Source: an uncultured Lachnospiraceae bacterium | GTDB taxonomy: Bacteria > Bacillota > Clostridia > Lachnospirales > Lachnospiraceae | Assembly: GCA_947630875.1 (NCBI GenBank) | Contig: CANRJG010000005.1 | Span: forward strand, 1-64,000 | Length of the DNA: 64,000 bases | Direction of reading: 5' to 3' | Shown here: piece by piece, positions 51,581 through 62,561 of the stretch | Position numbering within the stretch: the first letter of the stretch is position 1 | Layout: each line of letters begins with the position of its first letter | Translations under genes and position numbers: made by a program | The notes under the pieces: generated by a model | Databases searched by the model: none | Told to the model about the DNA's origin: nothing | The model's input: the letters and a program-made list of their open reading frames with translations, nothing else

Positions 51581-52705
51581 TTAGTTGCTCAGTTCAACAA
51601 TAACCGGAACCTTCGTGCAGGCGCCGCTTTCATCCCAGGTCATGTCACCGGTCAGTCCGGCATAGGAGAAGGAATCATCTGTAATCGCTTCTACGATCTT
51701 ATCACAGAGATCGCTGGCGGAAATCTTCACATCATTTACGCCTGCCGCGTCCATTGCAAGATAAATCGCATAAACCGCATCATAGCCGTCGGCCGCAAAC
51801 TGATCCGGCTTCTCGCCGTAAGCATCCTCATATTTGGAAACAAATGCCGCAACCTTTTCATCGGTGCTGTTGACATCAAACGGAGTGATGTAACGAATGC
51901 GGTTGGTCACCGTCGAATCGATCTGCTCCGCAACGCCGTCAAGTCCGTCACAGCCGAAAATCTCGGCGTCCACGCCCTTGGCCGCGCACGCTTTGGCAAT
52001 CAGGCCGGCTTCCGTATAATAAATCGGAAGGAAAATAACATCGCAGTCTTTCAGGGTGTCTACCTGGCTGGAGAAATCTCTCTTGTTATCCGCGTCAAAC
52101 GTACAAACCGTATACTCTGTGCCCAGATTCTTCATTTCCTCGTCAAACGCTTCCCAGATACCGGTGGAATAGGTATCGCTGGTATCATAGATACATCCGA
52201 TCTTCTCAAAATTCTCAGACAACTCCTCTGCAGCAAGTGTACCCTGGTCGGGATCACCGAAGCAGACGCGGAAAGCATTGGATCTGTTTTCAATGACACT
52301 GGCCGCCGATGCGGAAGGCGTGATGAAGAACAGATTATCCTCTGCTGCCTTGGAAGCGAAAGCTTCACAGGATGCGGAAGTTACGCTGCCGATGGAAACC
52401 TGCATACCGTCGTCATACAGAGAATCATACCCTGTAGAAGCGTCGGCTGCGGTTGCCTTGTCATCCTTCATTTCATAAGTAAACTCCACGCCGTTCAGAC
52501 CGCCGGCTTCATTGATTTCATCTACCGCGATCTGCGCGCCTCTGTTGACGGAAACGCCGTAGGACATTGCGTCGCCGGTCAAAGGACCTGTCGCGCCGAT
52601 AAAATAGGCGCTCTTTTTACTTTCGCTTTTTCCGCAGCCTGTCAGACAGGATACTGCCAGAACTGCAGCAAGTGCGAATGCCATGATCTTTTTCATGTTT
52701 TTCAT
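51581..52705 (-). CDS. livK: Branched-chain amino acid-binding lipoprotein LivK
   Basis: 374 residues from ATG 52705. Lipobox AVSCLTGCGKS anchors it outside the membrane. The periplasmic-binding-protein fold of the Leu/Ile/Val type is shown by GATGPLTGDAMSYGVSVNRG, IGSVTSASCEAFA, and ITPSASAASVI with the ligand-contact Ser and Ala. The in-frame region upstream of 52705 overlaps the promoter and is untranslated. First gene of livKHMGF, driven by a perfect consensus promoter and a leader with a hairpin. Confidence 0.94.
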   Translation of the reverse strand: MKNMKKIMAFALAAVLAVSCLTGCGKSESKKSAYFIGATGPLTGDAMSYGVSVNRGAQIAVDEINEAGGLNGVEFTYEMKDDKATAADASTGYDSLYDDGMQVSIGSVTSASCEAFASKAAEDNLFFITPSASAASVIENRSNAFRVCFGDPDQGTLAAEELSENFEKIGCIYDTSDTYSTGIWEAFDEEMKNLGTEYTVCTFDADNKRDFSSQVDTLKDCDVIFLPIYYTEAGLIAKACAAKGVDAEIFGCDGLDGVAEQIDSTVTNRIRYITPFDVNSTDEKVAAFVSKYEDAYGEKPDQFAADGYDAVYAIYLAMDAAGVNDVKISASDLCDKIVEAITDDSFSYAGLTGDMTWDESGACTKVPVIVELSN

Positions 52706-52741
52706 GTTGCTACCTCTTTTCCTTTTTTTCATATGAAACAT

Positions 52742-52776
52742 AAAACGGCTCCACTCAAAATCAGTAAAGCCGTTTT
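52742..52776 (-). terminator. Terminator-like hairpin in the livK leader
   Basis: AAAACGGCT (52742-52750) and AGCCGTTTT (52768-52776) form a 9-bp stem that on the minus strand ends in TTTTATG. Because the livK promoter lies upstream of it, it sits inside the livK leader, about 35 bases before the start codon's ribosome site. It may be an attenuator, or it may end read-through from the amidase gene. Confidence 0.6.
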
Positions 52777-52819
52777 TATATTTTTCAATCCTACAAATAT
52801 GGCTGCCAATTTGTTTTGA

Positions 52820-52848
52820 ATTATAAAATCTAAATAAAAAGATGTCAA
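52820..52848 (-). promoter_or_regulatory. Perfect sigma-A promoter of the liv operon
   Basis: TTGACA (52843-52848), 17 bases, TATAAT (52820-52825) on the minus strand. Both hexamers and the spacing are consensus. It begins five bases after the amidase stop codon. Confidence 0.93.
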
Positions 52849-52853
52849 CCATT

Positions 52854-54281
52854 TTATGCTGCCGGCGCCGATATTTCATCCATTTCCGGCGTTTCCGGCT
52901 GCGAATCCGCCGTTTCCGGCGTTTCTGTTTCCGGAGTCTCCGTTTCCGGCGCTTCTGTTTCCGGAGTCTCCGTTCCCGGCGTTTCTGTTTCCGGAGTCTC
53001 CGTTCCCGGTGCTTCTGTTTCCGGAGTCTCCGTTTCCGGCGCTTCCGTCACAACCGGAAATTCATAAATATCCTCATTTTCCACCGGAATCAGCTTCGCT
53101 ACATACTGCAAAATCATCAGTGCGTCCCTGCTGTCCACTGCGCCGTCCCGATTTACATCCGCTTCTTCCAGTGCCCTTCCCTCCAGCAGTTCCAGGTGCG
53201 CCGCATGTTTTAAGACTGCCAGCGCATCGGCAGAAGTCACAGAACCGTCGGCATCCAGATCCGCCGTGTAAACCAGTTCCGGTGCTTTTGTGATTTCCGG
53301 CGTCGGTTCCGGTGTAATCTCCGGTTCCGGCGTAATGGTCTCCGAAGCCATATAGTATGCGAAATAATCTTCAATCGCAAATGTAATGGCGTTGGCAATC
53401 CGTTTTCTGCAGGTTTCATCCGCCAGCTTCGCCCGGTCCCCGGCATTGCTGTGGAAGGCGGTTTCAATCAGCGCCCCCGGAATATTGTGCTCCCGGATCA
53501 TGTAAAAATCATTGAGGGCCAATCCCCGGTTGCGGAATCCGCCTGCTTCCGACACCGCCTCTCCAAGCCAGGTTGCCAGATTGATTTTTCGCTGTTCATT
53601 GGAATAATTCGTATAGTAATTCTGGGAATCCGCAAAGCTGTTGCTCATATAATAAACCGTGGTTCCGTCGGCAGCACCGGTGTCGTCCGCATTGGAATGA
53701 ATGGAAATGAACAGCATATTTTCGTAGACTTCCGGGGTGTTTTCATATTCGAACACCCGCCGCAGCACATCCTTGATGGGACTGCTCATGGAATACGGCG
53801 TATTATAATACAGCGTATCCCTCGAATGATCGTCGATCACCGTCTGCAGTTCTGCCTGCAGGCCGGTAATCTCATCGAGATTTTTCTGTGCGTCGGTATT
53901 GCCGCTTTCCAGCTGTGCCAGATATTTTTTCACAACCTCATCCAGTGCCAGATTATTTGCATAGGACATTCTGGCATAAGTATATACGTCGTTTTCCGTA
54001 GATCTTGTCAGATATACGACGGCGCCGCGGTTTTCCAGGTTCTGTTTGACAAAAAGTACCTCCGCAAGGGCAAATTCCGACTCCACATAGCCTTCCGCCC
54101 CGCCGGAATTTTCAATCCCGTGTCCGGCATCCAAAATCACGATTTTTCCTTTCAGCGTATCCGCCTGGGCCAGGGGGTAGCCGTCATATTTGTCCGCCGC
54201 GAACACACAGACCGACATTGCGCCGCAAAGAAGCGCCATACACAGCAGTGCTGCAGCAATCCGTTTCATTCTGAATTTCAT
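52854..54281 (-). CDS. Secreted N-acetylmuramoyl-L-alanine amidase with dockerin and Thr/Pro/Glu tail
   Basis: 475 residues. Signal peptide about 1-30 (ending CVFAAD). The Amidase_3 zinc enzyme (about 45-305) has His in VILDAGHG, Glu in YVESEFALAE, His in LFISIHSNADD and Glu in ALIETAFHSN. A Pro/Glu linker follows, then a type I dockerin at about 337-398 with calcium loops DLDADGSVTSAD and DVNRDGAVDSRD. The last 65 residues are Glu-Thr-Pro repeats encoded by a 30-base tandem repeat. It would cut the stem peptide from peptidoglycan. ATG 54281 is preceded by AAGGGAAGCGT and by the structured repeat. Confidence 0.88.
   Translation of the reverse strand: MKFRMKRIAAALLCMALLCGAMSVCVFAADKYDGYPLAQADTLKGKIVILDAGHGIENSGGAEGYVESEFALAEVLFVKQNLENRGAVVYLTRSTENDVYTYARMSYANNLALDEVVKKYLAQLESGNTDAQKNLDEITGLQAELQTVIDDHSRDTLYYNTPYSMSSPIKDVLRRVFEYENTPEVYENMLFISIHSNADDTGAADGTTVYYMSNSFADSQNYYTNYSNEQRKINLATWLGEAVSEAGGFRNRGLALNDFYMIREHNIPGALIETAFHSNAGDRAKLADETCRKRIANAITFAIEDYFAYYMASETITPEPEITPEPTPEITKAPELVYTADLDADGSVTSADALAVLKHAAHLELLEGRALEEADVNRDGAVDSRDALMILQYVAKLIPVENEDIYEFPVVTEAPETETPETEAPGTETPETETPGTETPETEAPETETPETETPETADSQPETPEMDEISAPAA
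52921..53040. repeat. 30-base tandem repeat, four copies, in the amidase tail
   Basis: Units begin at about 52927, 52957, 52987 and 53017, each with GTTTCCGGAGTCTCCGTT at its core. They encode a ten-residue Glu-Thr-Pro-rich unit in frame, with partial units on both sides. A change in copy number would alter tail length by ten residues without a frameshift. Confidence 0.92.
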
Positions 54282-54303
54282 ACGCTTCCCTTTCTTCCTT
54301 CTT

Positions 54304-54404
54304 AAAGTAGCGGCACGCGCGCTTGAGAAGCGCACCTGCCAAATCGTCGGAAGGCATTTTAAGTTATGCTTCGCATAAGCCTTCTTCCTCGGAAGGCATT
54401 CTAA

Positions 54405-54414
<10 letters not shown>
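54304..54414. repeat. Third copy of the two-hairpin intergenic element plus a partial copy
   Basis: Hairpin 2 on the plus strand is GGCA-cgc-GCGCTT-gag-AAGCGC-acc-TGCC (54312-54340), the same layout as at 40161-40331 but with two base pairs changed on both sides. Hairpin 1 follows (GGAAGGC at 54349-54355, inner TATGC-TTC-GCATA, GCCTTC at 54380-54385). From 54391 a shortened repeat of hairpin 1 (GGAAGGCATT...ATCCTTCC) overlaps the atpC stop codon. On the minus strand it forms the amidase leader. Confidence 0.88.
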
Positions 54415-57110
<2,696 letters not shown>

Positions 57111-57124
57111 GTGCTTCCTCCTTT

Positions 57125-58882
57125 TTAATCGTTAGCAGTTACTGCGTTTTCACGTCCCGCCATAAATTCCTGAAACGCCCGCGTAATCAGCTCCGCCGAT
57201 TTGTCGTCAATGGTTTTGCTGTTTAAAATTGCCCGCTCCACGCGGCGGTACTGCATATGCATAAACCGCAGGAAATCCACCTTCAGTTCCGCGATTTCCT
57301 CCGGCGGCAGATCCGGCACAAGCCGGTTTACAAACACATACAGCAATATGGCTTCCTGATACATGGTATAGGGCGCATGCTGCGGCTGCTTCAGCAGTTC
57401 CACGAACTGCCGTCCGCGCTTTAACAGCGCCTGGGTCTCGCTGTCGAGACCGGTGCCGAACCGGGCAAATACTTCCTTTTCCCTGTACTGCGCCAGTTCC
57501 AGACGCAGCTGCCCGGAAAAACGCCGGATAGCTTTGGTCTGCGCCGCGCCGCCTACACGGGATACGGATAACCCCACGCTGACCGCCGGTTTGACGCCGG
57601 AATGGAACAGATTGCTCTGCAGGAAAATCTGTCCGTCGGTGATGGAAATGACATTGGTGGGAATATAAGCCGAAATATCCCCGTCCAGTGTTTCAATGAT
57701 AGGAATGGCGGTCATAGTGCCGCCTCCCAGCTTTTCACTCAGGCAGGCGCTTCGTTCCAGCAGTCTGGAATGCAGATAAAAGACATCTCCCGGATACGCC
57801 TCACGGCCGGGCGGCCGCTTCAGAAGCAGGGAAATCGTCCGGTACGCCACCGCGTGCTTGGACAGATCGTCATAGACAATCAGCACATCCCTTCCGCTGT
57901 ACATAAATTCCTCTGCAATGGCGCAGCCCGCATAAGGCGCGATATACTGCATCGGCGTCGGCGCCGCTGCAGTGGCGCTGACCACAACGGTATACTCCAT
58001 GGCGCCGGTGCTTTTCAGCAGCTGCACCATCTGCGCCACTGTAGATGCCTTCTGGCCGATGGCCACATATACGCAGAGAACATTTTTTCCTTTTTGATTG
58101 ATAATGGTATCGACAGCCAGGGTGGTTTTTCCCAGCTGCCGGTCGCCGATGATCAGCTGCCGCTGACCTCTGCCCAGAGGAATCATGGCGTCAATGGCCA
58201 GGCATCCGGTTTCCAGCGGTACGGAAACGGGCTTTCTGTCGATAATCGGCGCCGCATTTGCCTCGATAGGTCTCGTCTTCGCAAAATGAATCGTGCCTTC
58301 CTCATCCAGGGGTCTGCCCAGCGGATCCACGACTCTGCCCAGCATACACTCTCCCACAGGAACTTCCAGCGCTTTGCCGGTACCGAATACCGCCTGACCT
58401 TCCTCGATCAGACCCTCGTCGCCGATCAGAATACATTCCGTCCGGTCTTCCCGCAGATTCATGGCAATCCCGAAGCAATGGCTGTGAAATTCGATCAGTT
58501 CATAATAGCGGCGGTCCTTCATGCCCTTAATCACGGCAATGCCGTCGCCTACCGATACTACCGTACCCTTCTTTTCCGGTGGCGCATCGCTGATGGTCTG
58601 CCACAGCTGCGTCAGATAATCCCCCAGCTCATAAACCACCTTACCGTCCTGCAGCACATCGGAAGCATCTACGGCATTGGACAGCTTTTCAAAAGCCGTA
58701 TCCATGCCCATGTCATAGATATTGCCGCCAATCCGGACGCGGAACCCGCCGATGAGTTCCTCATCGATGACCTCCTGCAGAACCACCTTTGCCCCGTGCT
58801 TCTCTGAAAAAAAGGCTTCCAGCTTCGCAATATTTTCCGGGGTCATGGGCTTTGCGCAGATCAGTACGCCTTTCATTGTCAT
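57125..58882 (-). CDS. atpA: ATP synthase alpha subunit carrying the delta C-terminal domain at its N terminus
   Basis: 585 residues, about 80 longer than typical alpha. Residues 3-70 match the C-terminal domain of subunit delta (AtpH): GVLICAKPMTPENIAKLEAF, GAKVVLQEVIDEELIGGFRV, RIGGNIYDMGMDTAFEKLSN. The delta N-terminal domain is absent. Alpha proper begins near 80, with GTVVSVGDGIAVIKGM, P-loop GDRQLGKTT (about 247; Leu replaces the usual Thr) and GQKASTVAQ. No separate atpH lies between atpF and this gene, where it normally does; the gap is 15 bases. ATG 58882 has GGAGGG eight bases before it. See the finding for the stoichiometry question. Confidence 0.93.
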   Translation of the reverse strand: MTMKGVLICAKPMTPENIAKLEAFFSEKHGAKVVLQEVIDEELIGGFRVRIGGNIYDMGMDTAFEKLSNAVDASDVLQDGKVVYELGDYLTQLWQTISDAPPEKKGTVVSVGDGIAVIKGMKDRRYYELIEFHSHCFGIAMNLREDRTECILIGDEGLIEEGQAVFGTGKALEVPVGECMLGRVVDPLGRPLDEEGTIHFAKTRPIEANAAPIIDRKPVSVPLETGCLAIDAMIPLGRGQRQLIIGDRQLGKTTLAVDTIINQKGKNVLCVYVAIGQKASTVAQMVQLLKSTGAMEYTVVVSATAAAPTPMQYIAPYAGCAIAEEFMYSGRDVLIVYDDLSKHAVAYRTISLLLKRPPGREAYPGDVFYLHSRLLERSACLSEKLGGGTMTAIPIIETLDGDISAYIPTNVISITDGQIFLQSNLFHSGVKPAVSVGLSVSRVGGAAQTKAIRRFSGQLRLELAQYREKEVFARFGTGLDSETQALLKRGRQFVELLKQPQHAPYTMYQEAILLYVFVNRLVPDLPPEEIAELKVDFLRFMHMQYRRVERAILNSKTIDDKSAELITRAFQEFMAGRENAVTAND

Positions 58883-58897
58883 ACTCAAAGCCCTCCC

Positions 58898-59398
58898 TTA
58901 CTGCTCCTCGGTCTCGCCGGCATGGGCATGTATAAATTCTTCCACAAACTTGTCTTCGTCCGCCTGGGAGACCTCTTTCTGCACAATATTTTTGGCCATG
59001 GCAATGGCGGAATCGATGATCTTCTCCTGCTGGTAGCGCATCTCATTTTTCACCATATTGTCCGCTTCCGCAAGCCTCCGGCTGCTTTCCTCCTTCGCCT
59101 TGCGCTGGGCGGTTTCAATGATAATGGCCGCCTGCTCATCCGCCTGCTTTTTCTGCTCCACGCTGTAAGCAGCCGCCTGCTGCTTCGCATCGCTCATGAG
59201 CTGCGCTTTGTTCTGTTCAAATGCATCCAGCGCCTTCTGTCTCTCATCCAGCTGCTTTCTTTCGTTTTCAAAGCCTTCCCGGCGCTTGTTCATAAACTGC
59301 GCCACCGGCTTGTAGACCAGAAAACGGCAGGCCACCACCAGAATGATCAGATTGATCAGATGAAAAATAATATCCTTCGCATTAAATAATTCACTCAT
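58898..59398 (-). CDS. atpF: ATP synthase subunit b
   Basis: 166 residues. One N-terminal membrane segment (about 8-28, IIFHLINLIILVVACRFLVY) followed by a long charged helix rich in Lys, Glu, Gln and Ala, which forms the peripheral stalk. KPVAQFMNKRREG after the membrane segment is typical. It normally binds the delta C-terminal domain, which here is encoded at the start of the next gene. Confidence 0.95.
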   Translation of the reverse strand: MSELFNAKDIIFHLINLIILVVACRFLVYKPVAQFMNKRREGFENERKQLDERQKALDAFEQNKAQLMSDAKQQAAAYSVEQKKQADEQAAIIIETAQRKAKEESSRRLAEADNMVKNEMRYQQEKIIDSAIAMAKNIVQKEVSQADEDKFVEEFIHAHAGETEEQ

Positions 59399-59413
59399 CC
59401 CAATGCACTCCCG

Positions 59414-59629
59414 CTATTTCATGATGATCAGCAAAATGGCGATAACAAAACCGTAAATTGCCGTAGACTCGGAAAGCACCAGTCCGATCAGCAGCGTCGA
59501 ACGGATATTGGAAGCAGATTCCGGCTGGCGCGCGATAGACTCCGCTGCCTTTCCGGTGGCCAGTGTCATACCAAAACCTACCAATGCTCCCGCTGCTACT
59601 GCGATTGCCGCTGCAATTGCCTGTGTCAT
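59414..59629 (-). CDS. atpE: ATP synthase subunit c
   Basis: 71 residues from ATG 59629 after AGGAG. Two membrane helices with the polar loop ARQPE. Ion-binding Glu is residue 54 in VLSESTAIYG. Compared with the sodium-type c subunit of Ilyobacter tartaricus, Glu-Ser-Thr and the later Tyr (54, 55, 56, 59) match. The position of the essential Gln in helix 1 is Met (21). The coupling ion is therefore unclear from sequence. Confidence 0.95.
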   Translation of the reverse strand: MTQAIAAAIAVAAGALVGFGMTLATGKAAESIARQPESASNIRSTLLIGLVLSESTAIYGFVIAILLIIMK

Positions 59630-59672
59630 AATGTTTCTCCTTTCTTCCGTTTCTGTGTACGGAACAAACCTG

Positions 59673-60320
59673 TTATTCAATGTTTTCTTCTATGAAAGAT
59701 AAGGTCAGCGTGATAAAAATATATCCCTGGATGACCATATGGATAATGGAAAAGTAAACGGAAACCGCCGCCGGAAGCAGGATCGGAATCGCGCCGTAAA
59801 GCAGGCTCATAACGATGGTGCCCGCCAGCACGTTACCGAAAAGACGGCAGCCCATGGATACCGGAATGAAACAGTCCGTAATCACCTTGATGGGATTGGC
59901 CAGCGCTTTCATCCGGCCTTTGAATCCCTTGATCCGCAGCGCGTACCAGTTGATCCAAAAAAAGGTAAATAATCCCATCGCAAAGGTGGTAGACAGCGAC
60001 GAGGTCACCGGTTCGATCCCGATCAGTTCCAATATAGAATTTGCCGCAATGAACAGAATCAGCACCAGCACGTAGGGGACGATGTATCCCGCCTGCTTTT
60101 CCGGTATATTGGCCTTTGCTGATTTTTCCGCCCATCCAACCACGGTCTCGATTGCATTTTGCCATGCGCCGGGCACTTCCTTGAACCGCCGCACGCTGAT
60201 CCGGATCACCACCATAAACAGGATCAGCACCAGCGTCACGATCCAGCCCAGGGGAACCGCACAGGTCAGCTTTATGCCAAAGAAATCAAAATCCGGCATA
60301 ACAAGGGAAAAATCTTCCAT
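59673..60320 (-). CDS. atpB: ATP synthase subunit a
   Basis: 215 residues. Five or six membrane helices; the essential Arg is in VSMGCRLFGNVLAGTIVM, and the last helices carry HMVIQGYIFITLTLSFI. ATG 60320 has GGAGGTG ten bases upstream; earlier in-frame ATGs at 60356 and 60344 lie at or close to the promoter start. First gene of the operon, in the order B-E-F-(H')A-G-D-C. No atpI is present upstream. Confidence 0.94.
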   Translation of the reverse strand: MEDFSLVMPDFDFFGIKLTCAVPLGWIVTLVLILFMVVIRISVRRFKEVPGAWQNAIETVVGWAEKSAKANIPEKQAGYIVPYVLVLILFIAANSILELIGIEPVTSSLSTTFAMGLFTFFWINWYALRIKGFKGRMKALANPIKVITDCFIPVSMGCRLFGNVLAGTIVMSLLYGAIPILLPAAVSVYFSIIHMVIQGYIFITLTLSFIEENIE

Positions 60321-60354
60321 TTTTTTAAGCACCTCCGTGGTCATTTTTCCTGTC

Positions 60355-60383
60355 ATTATAGCACTGTAAAAATTGAAATACAA
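60355..60383 (-). promoter_or_regulatory. Sigma-A promoter of the atp operon
   Basis: TTGTAT (60378-60383), 17 bases, perfect TATAAT (60355-60360), minus strand. The predicted start point near 60348 supports the atpB start at 60320 or 60344. Confidence 0.85.
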
Positions 60384-60465
60384 GGCGAAATTCCACTGAA
60401 AAAATGTCCGTTTTTCACCGGAAAATCCGCTTTATGATCAGATGTGCGCCGCAAGGCGCAAAAAA

Positions 60466-60499
60466 AAGAAGAACCGTATATTCCTTCCCGGTTCTTCTT
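60466..60499 (-). terminator. Intrinsic terminator of trpBA
   Basis: AAGAAGAACCG (60466-60476) and CGGTTCTTCTT (60489-60499), a perfect 11-bp stem followed by eight T residues on the minus strand, 20 bases after the trpA stop. Confidence 0.95.
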
Positions 60500-60518
60500 T
60501 TCATTGCACTTTTCTTTT

Positions 60519-61295
60519 TTACAGCGTCCGCAGGGCGTTTTTCATTTCCCGGACATAGGCGCCTACTGGCTCCGCCGCGTCTTTGCCGTAAGCCGCAATT
60601 CGTTTGATAATGGCGGAACCCACAATGGCACCGTCCGAATAAGATGCCATTTTTGCCGCTTGTTCCGGAGTGGAAATGCCGAATCCCACCGCGCAGGGGG
60701 TATCCGTGTTTTCCCGTATGATCTTCACCATCGACGCGATATCCGTCTTGATTTCACTTCTGGTGCCGGTGACCCCAAGGCTGGATACGATATAGATAAA
60801 GCCGGTGGCCTCTTTCGCGATCATGGCGATCCGGTTCCTGGAGGTGGGAGCGATCATGGAAATCAGATCCACATCGTGGGCGTCGCAGACGTCCTGAAAC
60901 TCTCCCTTCTCCTCAAAGGGCAGATCCGGCAGGATCAGCCCGTCGATGCCGATCTCTTCGCAGGTGCCGATGAAACGCTCCGCGCCATAGGAAAATATCA
61001 CATTGGCATAAGTCATAAATACCATAGGAATGGTCACGTCCTTCCGCAGGTCCCGCACCAGATCGAAAATGCGGTCCGTGGTGACACCCCCGGCCAGCGC
61101 CCGGATATTGGCCTCCTGAATGACCGGACCCTCTGCCGTCGGGTCCGAAAAGGGAATCCCCAGTTCGATCAGGTCCGCGCCGTTTTCCGCGGCGGCACGC
61201 ACCACTTTCGCCGTGGTTTCCAGATCCGGATCTCCGCAGGTAATAAAGGGGATAAACGCCTTTTGATTTTCAAATGCCAATCTGATCTTACTCAT
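60519..61295 (-). CDS. trpA: Tryptophan synthase alpha subunit
   Basis: 258 residues. It releases indole from indole-3-glycerol phosphate. Catalytic Glu is in [19 protein letters not shown] together with the catalytic Asp, and the phosphate site [10 protein letters not shown] and VGSAII are present. ATG 61295 (MSKIRLAFE) overlaps the end of trpB by eight bases. The other trp genes are not nearby. Confidence 0.96.
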   Translation of the reverse strand: MSKIRLAFENQKAFIPFITCGDPDLETTAKVVRAAAENGADLIELGIPFSDPTAEGPVIQEANIRALAGGVTTDRIFDLVRDLRKDVTIPMVFMTYANVIFSYGAERFIGTCEEIGIDGLILPDLPFEEKGEFQDVCDAHDVDLISMIAPTSRNRIAMIAKEATGFIYIVSSLGVTGTRSEIKTDIASMVKIIRENTDTPCAVGFGISTPEQAAKMASYSDGAIVGSAIIKRIAAYGKDAAEPVGAYVREMKNALRTL

Positions 61296-62478
61296 TGATA
61301 TCCTCTCCTCTGTATCTTGCAATTGCCGCGCAGTCCTTGTCACCGCGGCCTGAAATGGTGATAACAAAAATCTGGTCTTTGTCTGCTTTGGGCGCCGCTG
61401 TCATGGCATAAGCCACCGCATGGGCAGACTCGATGGCCGGGATGATGCCCTCCGTCCTTGACAGATATTCAAAGGCTTCCACGGCTTCGTCGTCGGTAAT
61501 GGGCACATATTCCGCCCGTCCCGTATCATGCAGCCATGCATGTTCGGGTCCGACCCCCGGATAATCCAGTCCTGCCGAAATGGAATACACCGGCGCAATC
61601 TGGCCGAACTCGTCCTGACAGAAATAGGACTTCATTCCGTGGAAGATACCAACCCGCCCGGTATTGACGGTGGCTGCCGTCTCAAAGGTATCGATGCCCC
61701 GGCCCGCGGCTTCACAGCCGATCAGGCGTACCTGCGGATCATTGATAAAGTGATAGAAACTGCCGATGGAATTGGAGCCGCCGCCTACACAGGCGATGAC
61801 CGCATCCGGCAGCCTGCCTTCTTTTTCCAGCATCTGCGCTTTGATTTCCCGGGAAATCACCGACTGAAAATCCCGTACAATCGTGGGGAAAGGATGGGGT
61901 CCCATAACGGAACCAAGACAGTAATGGGTATCCGCAATACGGCTGCTCCATTCCCGCATGGCTTCCGAAACGGCGTCCTTTAAGGTGGCCGTCCCGGTCT
62001 TCACCGGAACCACGTCTGCCCCCAGCAGCTTCATGCGATAGACGTTCAGCGCCTGGCGTTTTGTGTCTTCTTCTCCCATAAATACCACGCATTCCATATC
62101 CAGCAGCGCCGCAGCTGTAGCGGTGGCTACGCCGTGCTGGCCTGCGCCGGTTTCCGCGATCAGACGGGTTTTTCCCATCTTTTTCGCCAGCAGCGCCTGC
62201 CCCAGTACATTATTGATCTTATGGGAACCTGTATGGTTTAAATCTTCCCGCTTGAGATAAATCTTCGCGCCCCCCAGATCTTCCGTCATCTTTTTCGCAA
62301 AGTACAGACCGGAAGGACGGCCGGCGTACTCATTCAGCAGGGCGGTCAGTTCCTTTTGAAATGCGGGATCATCTTTAAAATGCGTATATGCTTCATCCAG
62401 TTCAATCCCTGCGTTCATCAGCGTTTCCGGGATATATTGTCCGCCGTATATGCCGAAACGGCCCTTTGCATTATCCAT
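61288..62478 (-). CDS. trpB: Tryptophan synthase beta subunit
   Basis: 396 residues. PLP enzyme joining indole and serine. The PLP lysine is in [11 protein letters not shown], with [14 protein letters not shown] and the phosphate loop [23 protein letters not shown] is the usual opening of a TrpB1-type protein that partners TrpA. AAGGAG lies before ATG 62478. A hairpin at 62528-62561 separates it from the nucleoside phosphorylase gene. Confidence 0.97.
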   Translation of the reverse strand: MDNAKGRFGIYGGQYIPETLMNAGIELDEAYTHFKDDPAFQKELTALLNEYAGRPSGLYFAKKMTEDLGGAKIYLKREDLNHTGSHKINNVLGQALLAKKMGKTRLIAETGAGQHGVATATAAALLDMECVVFMGEEDTKRQALNVYRMKLLGADVVPVKTGTATLKDAVSEAMREWSSRIADTHYCLGSVMGPHPFPTIVRDFQSVISREIKAQMLEKEGRLPDAVIACVGGGSNSIGSFYHFINDPQVRLIGCEAAGRGIDTFETAATVNTGRVGIFHGMKSYFCQDEFGQIAPVYSISAGLDYPGVGPEHAWLHDTGRAEYVPITDDEAVEAFEYLSRTEGIIPAIESAHAVAYAMTAAPKADKDQIFVITISGRGDKDCAAIARYRGEDINE

Positions 62479-62527
62479 TGTCTTCTCCTTCTTTCTCAAT
62501 ATCGATTCAGGCGTCAAAAGTGATTAC

Positions 62528-62561
62528 GGATTGTTACGCTGCTTCGCAGCTTTCACAATCC
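62528..62561 (-). terminator. Bulged hairpin between the phosphorylase gene and trpB
   Basis: Outer arms GGATTGT (62528-62534) and ACAATCC (62555-62561), inner stem GCTGC-TTC-GCAGC. There is no T run on the minus strand. Layout and the TGCTTCGCA core resemble hairpin 1 of the structured repeat. It touches the stop codon of the upstream gene. Confidence 0.7.

Noticed and set aside
52706..52819. Known amino-acid riboswitch in the livK leader
   Set aside because: No lysine, glycine or SAM riboswitch core could be recognised; only the hairpin is reported.
52921..53040. Regular 30-base repeats considered as CRISPR
   Set aside because: The repeats are contiguous, have no spacers and are coding sequence in frame with the amidase.
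62479..62560. T-box or trp attenuator before trpB
   Set aside because: Too short for a T-box, and no specifier loop or terminator with T run is present.
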